Positions 56,975 through 64,000 of a stretch of 64,000 bases of DNA are shown piece by piece (within the stretch, counting starts at the first letter, position 1; every line of letters starts with the position of its first letter). The stretch is taken from assembly GCF_042677005.1 (NCBI RefSeq), contig NZ_JBHTIF010000002.1:330806-394805 (forward strand). Reading direction: 5' to 3'. Below the pieces are notes generated by a model, which made no database searches, was not told the DNA's origin, and saw nothing but the letters and a program-made list of their open reading frames with translations. The DNA is from Lysobacter_I brunescens (GTDB lineage: Bacteria > Pseudomonadota > Gammaproteobacteria > Xanthomonadales > Xanthomonadaceae). The translations under genes and the position numbers were made by a program.

Positions 56975-58045
56975 TCAGTGGCCGTGCACGCCGCGCAGCA
57001 GCTCGATCCACAGGGCGATGTCGTCGATCAGCTCGGCCGAGACCTTGCCGGGGACTTGGTAGCTGTGCAGCGAGCCCGGCCCGCGCTCGTGCATGCCGAG
57101 GTGGTTGAGCGTGTCGTGATAGGCGAAGGTGACCCGCGGCGTGTCCACGAACGCGCGCTGCCAGCGCAGCCAGTCGGCGGACACCACCTGCAGGTCGCGC
57201 CCGCCCTGCAGCAGCAGCATCGGTTGCCGGATCGCCTTCGCCTCGGCGACGGGATCGACGGCGTCCACGCTGCGCCAGTAGCGCGCGGACAGGCCCATGG
57301 GCAGTCGCGATGCCGGAGGCTCGAGGCCGGCACGGATCGCGCGCGCGCCTTCGACCAGGCGACGCAGCGCCACCTGTTCGGCATCGTTGATCACGCCATC
57401 GTCGAGCAGCCCGACCCGGCGCTGCTGCTCGGCCAGCAGATCCAGCAACGGTCGTGCAGGTGCGGCGAGCAGGATCACGCCCGCCACATCGGGCGCGCGA
57501 CCGGCGATGCGCGGTGCGAGCATGCCGCCCTGGCTGTGGCCGAGCACGAAGATGCGCCGGTGGTCGATCATCCGCGTCTGGCGCAGCCGCGCGATCGCCA
57601 GCAGGGCATCGTCGGTGGTCTCGCGATCGATGGTGAGCTGGTCGTCCGACAGCAGGCGCGGATACCGTTGCGTGCGCTTCTCGTAGCGCAGCACGGCGAT
57701 GCCGCGTTCCGCCAGGCCGTGGGCGATGTCGCGAAAAGGCCTGTTCGCGCCGATGGTTTCGTCGCGATCGTGCGCGCCGGACCCATGCACCAGCACCACC
57801 ACCGGGAAGGGGCCGGCACCGCGTGGCAGGGTCAGGGTGCCGGGCAGGCTGTCGCGATCGCCGATCCGGACTTCGATGTCGATGCGTCGCGCCACCGCCA
57901 GTTGATTCGCCGGGGCGGGATTCGGGCCAAGGCCGGCGACGATGCCGATGGCCACGATCAGCATGCATTTCCTGGCCATCCAGGCATGCCACCGGGAAGG
58001 ATTCTCGACGTGCTGCTTTGCTGGATGCGACGGGATGCGAGTCAC
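56975..58045 (-). CDS. Exported alpha/beta hydrolase
   Basis: 356 residues. Signal-like hydrophobic segment at about 28-44, then an alpha/beta hydrolase fold with VVLVHGSGAHDRDETIG (oxyanion), nucleophile LGHSQGG, a late Asp and a His in DTLNHLG. It is clearly paralogous to the protein at 58488-59945. The start is a GTG at 58045 with AGGAAG upstream; the ATG at 57979 is an alternative. Substrate unknown; esterase or peptidase activity is plausible. Confidence 0.8.
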   Translation of the reverse strand: MTRIPSHPAKQHVENPSRWHAWMARKCMLIVAIGIVAGLGPNPAPANQLAVARRIDIEVRIGDRDSLPGTLTLPRGAGPFPVVVLVHGSGAHDRDETIGANRPFRDIAHGLAERGIAVLRYEKRTQRYPRLLSDDQLTIDRETTDDALLAIARLRQTRMIDHRRIFVLGHSQGGMLAPRIAGRAPDVAGVILLAAPARPLLDLLAEQQRRVGLLDDGVINDAEQVALRRLVEGARAIRAGLEPPASRLPMGLSARYWRSVDAVDPVAEAKAIRQPMLLLQGGRDLQVVSADWLRWQRAFVDTPRVTFAYHDTLNHLGMHERGPGSLHSYQVPGKVSAELIDDIALWIELLRGVHGH

Positions 58046-58487
58046 GACTGCGCTTCCTTTTGCGTGTTGTCCCGGGGGAGGGTGATCTGTGCTGCCCGAT
58101 CATCCTGCTCCGCTTCGCGTCCGTCGACCGTGATCTGCATCAAGTTCACGATGCTTCGTCGCGAATGCGGCGATCGCTTCGTCGTTCATGAATTCAGGCC
58201 TGTTTTCAGGCCTGTTTTCAGGTATTTCATGCGCACTTCGAATCGTCGATGCGGTTCGCATCGAAGGTATCAATCATCCAGTCCTGCATGCGTGCGTTCT
58301 GCACGATGATGATGCGATTCGATGATGGAATACAGCGCGCTGAATCGATGCAGTGAATCGATTCGATGCATCGATTCGACCGGCTGCGATGCTTCAGGCG
58401 CGGCGCTTGCTCGTTCCACGCGCCGCTCCGACAGATCGTTCCCGAACGTTCAGCCGAGGCGATGCCGCGTCGAAGGCGCGCGATGTG
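58046..58487. other. 442-nt gap with short direct repeats
   Basis: No gene found. A triplicated TTCAGGCCTGTTT-type unit lies at 58193-58226, and several GATTCGATG/ATCGATGC repeats occur at 58308-58380. It separates the two hydrolase genes and probably carries the promoter of the 56975-58045 gene. Confidence 0.4.
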
Positions 58488-59945
58488 TCAGCGATCGGTC
58501 TTCGGGGCTGCAGTTGCCTTCGGTGCCTTGATCCAGGCGGCCACGTCCGCGATCAGCTCCGGCGCGACCTGTCCCGGCCGCGTGTATTCCGCCAGGCTGC
58601 CATCGCCTTCGCCCGGGATGGCGAGATGGTTCAGCGATTCGTACAGCTTGAAGGTCACGCGCGCATCGTCGTGGAAGGCTTCGCGCCAGTTCTGCCAGTC
58701 GGCATCGACCACCTGGATGTCGCGCGCGCCCTGCAGGATCAGCATGGGTTGCTTGATTCGCGCGGCCTCGGCCACCGGATCCACGGCTTCGACCGTGCGC
58801 CAGTACTCCGGCGACAGCCCGAGCGGCCCTTGCGCCGCCGTCATCTCGCGACCGTCGCGCACCGCCTTCACGCTGTCGCTCAGGCGCATGATCGCGGCGT
58901 TTTCCTGTTCGCTGATCCGGCCATCGTCGAGCACGGCGAGGCGCTTGTTCTGTTCGATCAGGATGTCGAGCAGCGGCCGCGATGGCGCTGCCAGCAGCAC
59001 GATGCCCGCGATCTTCGGGTCGCGCTGCGCGATGCGCGGGGCCATCATCCCACCGAGGCTGTGGCCGAGCACGAAGACGCGCTTCGCGTTCACGCCGGGC
59101 AGGGCGCGCAGCGTCTGCACGGCGAGCAGCGCATCGTCGGTGGTCTCGCGATCGATGGTCGCGCCGCCGTCCATGAACGCCTGCGGCTGCGCCTTCGTGC
59201 GCTTCTCGTAGCGCAGCACCGCGATGCCGCGCTCGGCCAGACCACGCGCGATATCAAGGAACGGGCGGTTCGGGCCGATGGTGGAATGACGATCCTGCGG
59301 CCCGGAGCCGTGCACCAGCACCACGGCGGGGAAGGGACCCTTGCCCTTGGGCATCGTCAGCGTGGCCGGCAGGCCGGTGGCGGCGTCGCCGATGCGCACT
59401 TCGCTTTCCTCGTACATGGCATCGGCAGGCACGGGCGGTACTTCGGCCGCCGGTGCCTTCGGCGGGCGCAGCGCGAAGCCGGCAATCCGCCTGTCCTTGT
59501 CGAAGGCGACGAGGACGACCAACTCGGCACGCTCGAAGCGCAGGGACTGCGTCACCAGCGCGCCGTCCTCGCGCAGGTCGCTGGTCGGTTCGCCGCGCGA
59601 CTGCAGCGCGCCGGCACTGGCCTGGATGCTGGCGAGTCCCTGCGCGAGCTGTTCCGCGCTCACGGCCGCAGCCATCGTCGCATCGAACCGCGCGTGGACC
59701 GCCGCGGTGTCGCCGGCCAGGAAGGCGTCGATCACCTGCAGCGCCTCGCGTACCGCATCGAAAGCCAGGGTCTCGGCATTCACGGGCGCAGATGCGGGCG
59801 CGTCCTGCGCCCGTGATTCGGTCGCGACGAGCACACCGGTGCCGAGCGCGAGGGCCAGCGCGGAGGCGAGCAGCAGGCGCGGCGCGAGCCTGCGGCGTTG
59901 CGAAGCGGGCAAGCGACGTTCGATCTGGCGGATCACGTGGATCAT
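58488..59945 (-). CDS. Exported alpha/beta hydrolase with DUF3887-like N domain
   Basis: 485 residues. Signal anchor or signal peptide (about 20-42), a DUF3887-like domain of about 110 residues, then an alpha/beta hydrolase with VVLVHGSGPQDRHSTIG, LGHSLGG (nucleophile Ser), and YESLNHLA (His). It is paralogous to the 56975-58045 protein but larger. The ATG overlaps the ribbon-helix-helix gene stop by 4 bp (59942-59945). Confidence 0.86.
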   Translation of the reverse strand: MIHVIRQIERRLPASQRRRLAPRLLLASALALALGTGVLVATESRAQDAPASAPVNAETLAFDAVREALQVIDAFLAGDTAAVHARFDATMAAAVSAEQLAQGLASIQASAGALQSRGEPTSDLREDGALVTQSLRFERAELVVLVAFDKDRRIAGFALRPPKAPAAEVPPVPADAMYEESEVRIGDAATGLPATLTMPKGKGPFPAVVLVHGSGPQDRHSTIGPNRPFLDIARGLAERGIAVLRYEKRTKAQPQAFMDGGATIDRETTDDALLAVQTLRALPGVNAKRVFVLGHSLGGMMAPRIAQRDPKIAGIVLLAAPSRPLLDILIEQNKRLAVLDDGRISEQENAAIMRLSDSVKAVRDGREMTAAQGPLGLSPEYWRTVEAVDPVAEAARIKQPMLILQGARDIQVVDADWQNWREAFHDDARVTFKLYESLNHLAIPGEGDGSLAEYTRPGQVAPELIADVAAWIKAPKATAAPKTDR

Positions 59946-60133
59946 TCGGATTCTCCGTTGGATGGGGCATCGTCCGTGGACGGCGTCTTCAGGCGCCCGG
60001 CCTTGCGCAGCGCATCGCGCAGGACGTATTCGATCTGGGCGTTGAGGCTGCGCAGCTCATCGTCGGCCCAGCGCTGCGTGGCCGCGAGGATCTCGGCGTT
60101 GATGCGCAGCGGATAAGCCTTCTTCTCGCTCAT
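59942..60133 (-). CDS. Ribbon-helix-helix (Arc-like) DNA-binding protein
   Basis: 63 residues. KAYPLRINAEILAATQRWAD forms the strand and first helix, and SLNAQIEYVLRDALRKAG the second helix, as in Arc/MetJ-type regulators and some antitoxins. It lies between the SPFH and hydrolase genes, 36 nt from one and overlapping the other. A perfect 8-bp palindrome in front of the operon is a plausible target. No toxin gene is adjacent. Confidence 0.75.
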   Translation of the reverse strand: MSEKKAYPLRINAEILAATQRWADDELRSLNAQIEYVLRDALRKAGRLKTPSTDDAPSNGESE

Positions 60134-60169
60134 GGCCTGGTGCCCGGGCAGGTGCGGCGGACGCCGCGA

Positions 60170-61030
60170 TCAGTACAGCGAACCGGTGTTGACGATCGGC
60201 TGCGTCGCGCGTTCGCCGCACAGCACGACCAGCAGGTTGCTGACCATCTGCGCCTTGCGCTCCTCGTCGAGCTGAACCACGCCGTTCTTCTGCAGCTCGG
60301 CGAGCGCCATCTCGACCATGCCGACGGCGCCGGCGACGATGCGCGTACGCGCGGCGATGATCGCGTTCGCCTGCTGGCGCTGCAGCATGGCCTGGGCGAT
60401 TTCCGGGGCGTAGGCGAGGTGGCTGATGCGCGCGTCGAGCACGGTGACGCCGGCATCGGCGAGTCGCTCCTGCAGCTCTTCCTTGAGGTGCTGGCCGACC
60501 TCGTTGGCGTGGCTGCGCAGCGCGAGCTGGCCGTCTTCGTGCTGGTCGTAGGGATAGCTCGTCGCCATCGCGCGCACCGCCGATTCCGACTGGATGTGCA
60601 CGAAGCTCTCGTAGTCGTCGACGTTGTAGACGGCCTCGGCGCTGTCCACGACCTGCCAGACGATGACTGCGGCGATCTCGATCGGGCTGCCGTCCAGCTC
60701 GTTGACCTTGAGCTTGCTGCTCTCGAAGTTGCGCACGCGCAGCGACACCTTCTTCTTGCCGTAGAAGGGATTGTTCCAGCGCAGGCCGTTGTCCTTCACG
60801 GTGCCGACGTACTTGCCGAAGAGGTCGAGCACGGCGGCCTGGTTGGGTTCGACCTTGTACAGGCCCAGCATCAGGAAGACCGAGCTCAGCACCAGGGCGA
60901 TGCCGGCGATCCACCCCGCCGTACCGTCGCGGGCGCTGGTGCCGACGAGCCAGGCGCCGAGCATGACGGTGGCGAGCAACAGCAGGAGGGTCGGGATGCC
61001 GGGGAGCGAACGGAAGTTGTTCTCTTTCAT
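60170..61030 (-). CDS. SPFH-domain (prohibitin/stomatin-like) membrane protein
   Basis: 286 residues. Two hydrophobic helices at the N terminus (about 8-58), then the SPFH core LYKVEPNQAAVLDLFGKYVG and LRVRNFESSKLKVNELDGSP, and a coiled-coil/C-terminal part. Such proteins form large membrane assemblies. Not HflK/HflC, which are elsewhere. First gene of the SPFH-RHH-hydrolase operon. Confidence 0.88.
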   Translation of the reverse strand: MKENNFRSLPGIPTLLLLLATVMLGAWLVGTSARDGTAGWIAGIALVLSSVFLMLGLYKVEPNQAAVLDLFGKYVGTVKDNGLRWNNPFYGKKKVSLRVRNFESSKLKVNELDGSPIEIAAVIVWQVVDSAEAVYNVDDYESFVHIQSESAVRAMATSYPYDQHEDGQLALRSHANEVGQHLKEELQERLADAGVTVLDARISHLAYAPEIAQAMLQRQQANAIIAARTRIVAGAVGMVEMALAELQKNGVVQLDEERKAQMVSNLLVVLCGERATQPIVNTGSLY

Positions 61031-61060
61031 GGCGCAGGCTCGGTGGTCGGGAATGTTGAT

Positions 61061-61081
61061 GTGATATCAAAAAGATATCAC
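61061..61081 (-). promoter_or_regulatory. Palindromic operator candidate of the SPFH operon
   Basis: GTGATATC-N5-GATATCAC, perfect 8-bp arms and 5-nt A-rich centre, 31-51 nt upstream of the SPFH start. Likely bound by the ribbon-helix-helix protein of this operon (inference). Confidence 0.6.
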
Positions 61082-61183
61082 TCTGCGCAAGCGAGTTCGG
61101 ACAGGCGGTGGTGCCGGTATGCGGCGTGATCGCCGGCCTTTGTGCAAACCCTTGATTTAAAATGCCGGCTTTCCGCTGGAACC

Positions 61184-62404
61184 ATGCCCATGTCCGCCTT
61201 CCCCGAGATCGAATTCGGTACGCCCCTGTCGCCTTCCGCCGTCCGCGTGCTGCTGCTGGGCTCCGGCGAGCTGGGCAAGGAAGTCGCGATCGAACTGCAG
61301 CGCTTCGGCTGCGAAGTCATCGCCGCCGATCGCTACGCCGACGCACCGGCGATGCAGGTCGCGCATCGCAGCCACGTGCTGAACATGCTCGACGGCGACG
61401 CCCTGCGCACGCTGATCGCCGAGGAGCGTCCGACCCTGATCGTCCCGGAGATCGAGGCGATCCACACCGAAACCCTGGTCCAGCTGGAGCGCGAATTCGC
61501 CGAGCGCGGCACCCATACCCGCGTGGTCCCGACCGCGCGCGCCGCGCGCCTGACCATGGACCGCGAGGGCATCCGCCGCCTCGCCGCCGAGACCCTCGGC
61601 CTCGCGACCTCGCCGTATCGCTTCGTCGATACGCTGGAGGACTACCGCGCGGCCGTCGCGGAGATCGGCATTCCCTGCGTGGTCAAGCCGGTGATGTCCT
61701 CCTCGGGCAAGGGCCAGAGCCTGGTGCGCACCGCCGATGACGTCGACGCGGCCTGGGACTACGCGCAGACCGGTGGGCGTGCCGGCGCCGGGCGCGTGAT
61801 CGTCGAAGGTTTCATCGATTTCGATTACGAAATCACCTTGCTGACCGTCCGTCATGCCGGCGGCACCGATTTCTGCGACCCCATCGGCCACCTGCAGCGC
61901 GACGGCGACTACCGCGAAAGCTGGCAGCCGCAGCCGATGTCGGCGAAAGCGCTGGAACGCGCGCAGGCGATCGCGAAGACCATTACCGACGACCTCGGCG
62001 GTTGGGGCCTGTTCGGCGTCGAGCTGTTCGTGAAAGGCGACGAGGTGTGGTTCTCCGAAGTCTCGCCGCGCCCGCACGACACCGGCCTGGTCACCCTGAT
62101 CTCGCAGGACCTGAGCGAGTTCGCCCTGCACGCGCGCGCGATCCTGGGCCTGCCGATTCCGAAGATCGGCCAGAACGGCCCGTCGGCTTCGTGCGCGGTG
62201 CTCGCGCATGGTCATGGCGTGCCCGCGTTCACCGGTGTGGCCGATGCGCTGCGTGTGCCCGATACCGCGCTGCGCCTGTTCGGCAAGCCGAAGGTGGAAG
62301 GCCATCGCCGCGTCGCGGTGACCCTGGCGCTGGGCGAGGACATCGACGAGGCCCGCGCGAAGGCGCGCGATGCCGCAGCAGCGCTGTCGATCGAGCTGCG
62401 CTGA
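61184..62404 (+). CDS. purT: Formate-dependent GAR transformylase PurT
   Basis: 406 residues; ATP-grasp enzyme making formyl-GAR from GAR, formate and ATP in purine synthesis. LLLGSGELGKEVAIELQRFG at the N terminus and VVKPVMSSSGKGQSLV (ATP-grasp loop), and EVSPRPHDTGLVTLISQ are signatures. Start MPMSAFPE at 61184; an in-frame GTG at 61142 is unlikely. Divergent from the SPFH operon. Confidence 0.95.
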   Translation: MPMSAFPEIEFGTPLSPSAVRVLLLGSGELGKEVAIELQRFGCEVIAADRYADAPAMQVAHRSHVLNMLDGDALRTLIAEERPTLIVPEIEAIHTETLVQLEREFAERGTHTRVVPTARAARLTMDREGIRRLAAETLGLATSPYRFVDTLEDYRAAVAEIGIPCVVKPVMSSSGKGQSLVRTADDVDAAWDYAQTGGRAGAGRVIVEGFIDFDYEITLLTVRHAGGTDFCDPIGHLQRDGDYRESWQPQPMSAKALERAQAIAKTITDDLGGWGLFGVELFVKGDEVWFSEVSPRPHDTGLVTLISQDLSEFALHARAILGLPIPKIGQNGPSASCAVLAHGHGVPAFTGVADALRVPDTALRLFGKPKVEGHRRVAVTLALGEDIDEARAKARDAAAALSIELR

Positions 62405-62419
62405 CCGCGACAGGCCCTT

Positions 62420-62483
62420 GTAGAGCGGAGCTTGCTCCGCTCATGCATCTCCATCAATCCGAGCGGAGCAAGCTCCGCTCTAC
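62420..62483. repeat. Dimer of GTAG-type palindromic repeat (REP)
   Basis: Two inverted copies of GTAGAGCGGAGCTTGCTCCG followed by CTC, 23 bp each, each also able to fold on itself (GAGCGGAGC / GCTCCGCTC). The leading GTAG is the mark of the SMAG/REP elements of Stenotrophomonas and relatives. It separates purT from the next gene and may protect or end mRNA. Confidence 0.85.
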
Positions 62484-62529
62484 GACGGGGAACTGATACG
62501 CTCGCCCGACGCCGTCACAGGACCCCGCG

Positions 62530-62928
62530 ATGAACGATACCAGCGGCTATGCCGTCTTCTTTTTCCCGCAGGCGCTCGAAGTGCTGGGCGACCCGATCCG
62601 CCCATTCCTGCAGGACGGCCCGGCCGGCCCGCACGTGGCCTGCGCCACCATCGACACCGGCGGTGCCTTCATCGAAATGACCATCGAAGGCCGCACGCCG
62701 GAAGGCCGCGAAGTCTCGCTGGAACTGATGGTGCCCAGCGGCATGGTGCGCATGGTGGTGTCGACGCAGAGCGAGGCGATGTTCGGCTTCGGCCTGCGCG
62801 ACGCGGACCCGCTGCCGGCCGCCTTGCCCGTGCTGGGTCCGACGGCTGAGCCGGCCAGCGCACCGTCGGAGGCGTTGCCGTCCTCAGCGGATGGCACGCC
62901 TGCCAGCGCAGCATCGCCCGGCAATTGA
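62530..62928 (+). CDS. Small protein of unknown function with Pro/Ala-rich tail
   Basis: 132 residues. The N-terminal 95 residues are folded-looking (YAVFFFPQALEVLGDPIRPF, beta-rich), then a low-complexity Ala/Pro/Ser tail. No signal peptide. Family not recognised. A weak purine-rich stretch is before the ATG. Confidence 0.65.
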   Translation: MNDTSGYAVFFFPQALEVLGDPIRPFLQDGPAGPHVACATIDTGGAFIEMTIEGRTPEGREVSLELMVPSGMVRMVVSTQSEAMFGFGLRDADPLPAALPVLGPTAEPASAPSEALPSSADGTPASAASPGN

Positions 62929-62974
62929 TGAGGCGGGTCCGGCGCGGTCGGTCGACTGCACGCCGGCGCTGCGC

Positions 62975-63006
62975 TGTCATCCCGAGCCGCAGGCGAGGGA
63001 CCTGCT
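62975..63006. repeat. Interspersed repeat copy 2
   Basis: TGTCATCCCGAGCCG followed by CAGGCGAGGGACCTGCT; differs at two positions from the copy at 7614-7645. Confidence 0.65.
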
Positions 63007-63017
63007 TTCCCCTCGAC

Positions 63018-63725
63018 TCACTCCATCCGCGGCAGATCGAACGCCAGCACTTCCGCGTCGTCTCCGCCTTCGATCTCGATGCGCGGCTCGTCGCGATACA
63101 GCAGCGCATCGCCGGCCCTCAGCACGTGGCCATTCACCAGTGCATTGCCTCGAACGACATGCACGTAGCCGAGCCGGCCTTCGTGCAGATCGAGCGTCGC
63201 GCGTTCGTCGCCATCGAACAGGCCGGCGTACATCCGCGCATCCTGCTGGATCGTCACGGAATCGTCGGCGCCGTCCGGACTGACCACCAGGCACAACCGG
63301 CCGCGCTTTTCGGCATCGCTGAAGCTGCGCTGCGCATAGCCCGGCGTCACGCCCATCCGGTCCGGAATGATCCAGATCTGCAGGAAATGCGTCGCGCCGC
63401 GCGAGTCGTGGTTGTACTCGGAATGGGTGACGCCGGTGCCCGCGCTCATCCGCTGCACTTCGCCGGGCACGATGCTGGCGGCATTGCCCATCGAATCCCG
63501 ATGGCCCAGCGCGCCGGAAATCACGTAGCTGATGATCTCCATGTCGCGATGGCCGTGGGTGCCGAAGCCCCTCCCCGGCTGGACGCGATCCTCGTTGATC
63601 ACGCGCAGCGGGCCCCAGTGGACGTGGCGCGGGTCGTGGTACTCGGCGAAGGAGAAGCTGTGCCAGGAATCGAGCCAGCCGTGGTTGGCATGGCCGCGTT
63701 CAGCGGCGGGGCGCAGGGCGATCAT
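63018..63725 (-). CDS. Pirin-family cupin protein
   Basis: 235 residues. The HGHRDMEIISYVISG and HSEYNH segments are the metal-binding His/Glu motifs of the N-terminal cupin of pirins, and FLQIWIIP follows. The C-terminal cupin is present. Pirins bind Fe or act as quercetinases; role here unknown. Confidence 0.92.
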   Translation of the reverse strand: MIALRPAAERGHANHGWLDSWHSFSFAEYHDPRHVHWGPLRVINEDRVQPGRGFGTHGHRDMEIISYVISGALGHRDSMGNAASIVPGEVQRMSAGTGVTHSEYNHDSRGATHFLQIWIIPDRMGVTPGYAQRSFSDAEKRGRLCLVVSPDGADDSVTIQQDARMYAGLFDGDERATLDLHEGRLGYVHVVRGNALVNGHVLRAGDALLYRDEPRIEIEGGDDAEVLAFDLPRME

Positions 63726-63808
63726 GAGCGATGGACTCCCGAGGTGCCGGGGCGGGGCGCGGCATGCGCCCGGAGGCCGGTCGGCGAGTGATATCCTCGT
63801 GAATCTTC

Positions 63809-63853
63809 AAATTCAGAACAATAATTGAATTCAGCAATTATTGTTCTGAATTT
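63809..63853. terminator. Long AT-rich inverted repeat after the EAL gene
   Basis: Perfect 19-bp arms (AAATTCAGAACAATAATTG and its complement) with a 7-nt loop, directly after the EAL gene stop and 84 nt before the pirin start. Very AT-rich compared with the surroundings. Terminator, or operator for the pirin gene. Confidence 0.55.
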
Positions 63854-63857
63854 ACGA

Positions 63858-64000
63858 TCAGTGGGCGGTCGCCGTGCGCCGCCGGCTGCCACGCGGCAGC
63901 GGGCGCGGCTTGCCGAACAGATAGCCCTGTCCGAACTGGCAGCCCTGCTCGACGAGGATCTCGCGCTGGGCCTCGGTCTCGATGCCTTCGGCGATCGTGT
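63858..64000 (-). CDS. EAL-domain c-di-GMP phosphodiesterase, C-terminal end only
   Basis: The last 46 codons of a gene entering from the right edge: TIAEGIETEAQREILVEQGC, then QGYLFGKP. This is the typical end of EAL domains (AEGVET...QGYLFGKP), which hydrolyse c-di-GMP. Upstream domains are outside the window. Confidence 0.9.
   Translation of the reverse strand, partial: TIAEGIETEAQREILVEQGCQFGQGYLFGKPRPLPRGSRRRTATAH

Noticed and set aside
59942..60133. Toxin-antitoxin pair
   Set aside because: The ribbon-helix-helix gene lies between an SPFH gene and a hydrolase gene; neither resembles a known toxin.

Overview
The window is high-GC gammaproteobacterial DNA, most likely from the Xanthomonadaceae (Lysobacter/Stenotrophomonas/Xanthomonas relatives). 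This rests on the gene families: an M2 ACE-like peptidase, chitinases with CBM5/12 modules, a lysyl-endopeptidase-like protease, the miaA-hfq-hflX-hflK-hflC-yjeT-purA block, minCDE, and a dimer of GTAG-type palindromic repeats like those of Stenotrophomonas. All assignments are by reading; no database search was run.

Layout. 1-9.8 kb: end of an AlkB-like hydroxylase gene, putP, then the housekeeping block miaA-hfq-hflX-hflKC-yjeT-purA and a DUF938 methyltransferase. 9.8-12.6 kb: small exported proteins and a secreted three-repeat ricin-type lectin. 12.6-26 kb: gcvP behind a tandem glycine riboswitch, GH19 and GH18 chitinases, a Bcr/CflA efflux pump, a secreted serine protease, and a Rieske oxygenase coupled to an amino-acid permease. 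26-43.5 kb: the accessory region described below. 43.5-50.3 kb: M2 peptidase, GST-YrbL pair, a small HExxH protein, and GNAT-minCDE. 50.5-64 kb: a NarL-type two-component system, SRPBCC protein, DUF423, AlkA-like glycosylase, VanY peptidase plus acyltransferase, two alpha/beta hydrolases (one in an operon with an SPFH protein and a ribbon-helix-helix regulator), purT, pirin, and the 3' end of an EAL-domain gene.

The most interesting region is 26026-43536. It holds three consecutive cassettes, all on the minus strand and all in the same order: (1) a 1100-residue protein with an OmpR/PhoB-type winged helix, a STAND-like P-loop NTPase, one membrane segment and TPR-like repeats; (2) one or two small proteins, mostly beta-rich by eye, that end in a conserved DPQ(V/A)xN motif, usually preceded by Cys; (3) an intergenic 30-bp element containing 7-bp direct repeats at 11-bp period, as in a pho box; (4) a small XRE-type HTH protein with a near-identical core in all three; (5) a cassette-specific accessory gene (ACP-like helical protein, 299-residue unknown, or ricin-type lectin). 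A reasonable hypothesis is that the membrane winged-helix NTPase senses a signal through its C-terminal repeats and acts on the direct-repeat element to control the XRE/accessory genes, with the DPQ protein as cargo or effector. I do not recognise this arrangement as a described system.

The rest looks like normal chromosomal backbone of a predatory or lytic soil/water bacterium: secreted chitinases, protease and lectin, and many exported hydrolases.
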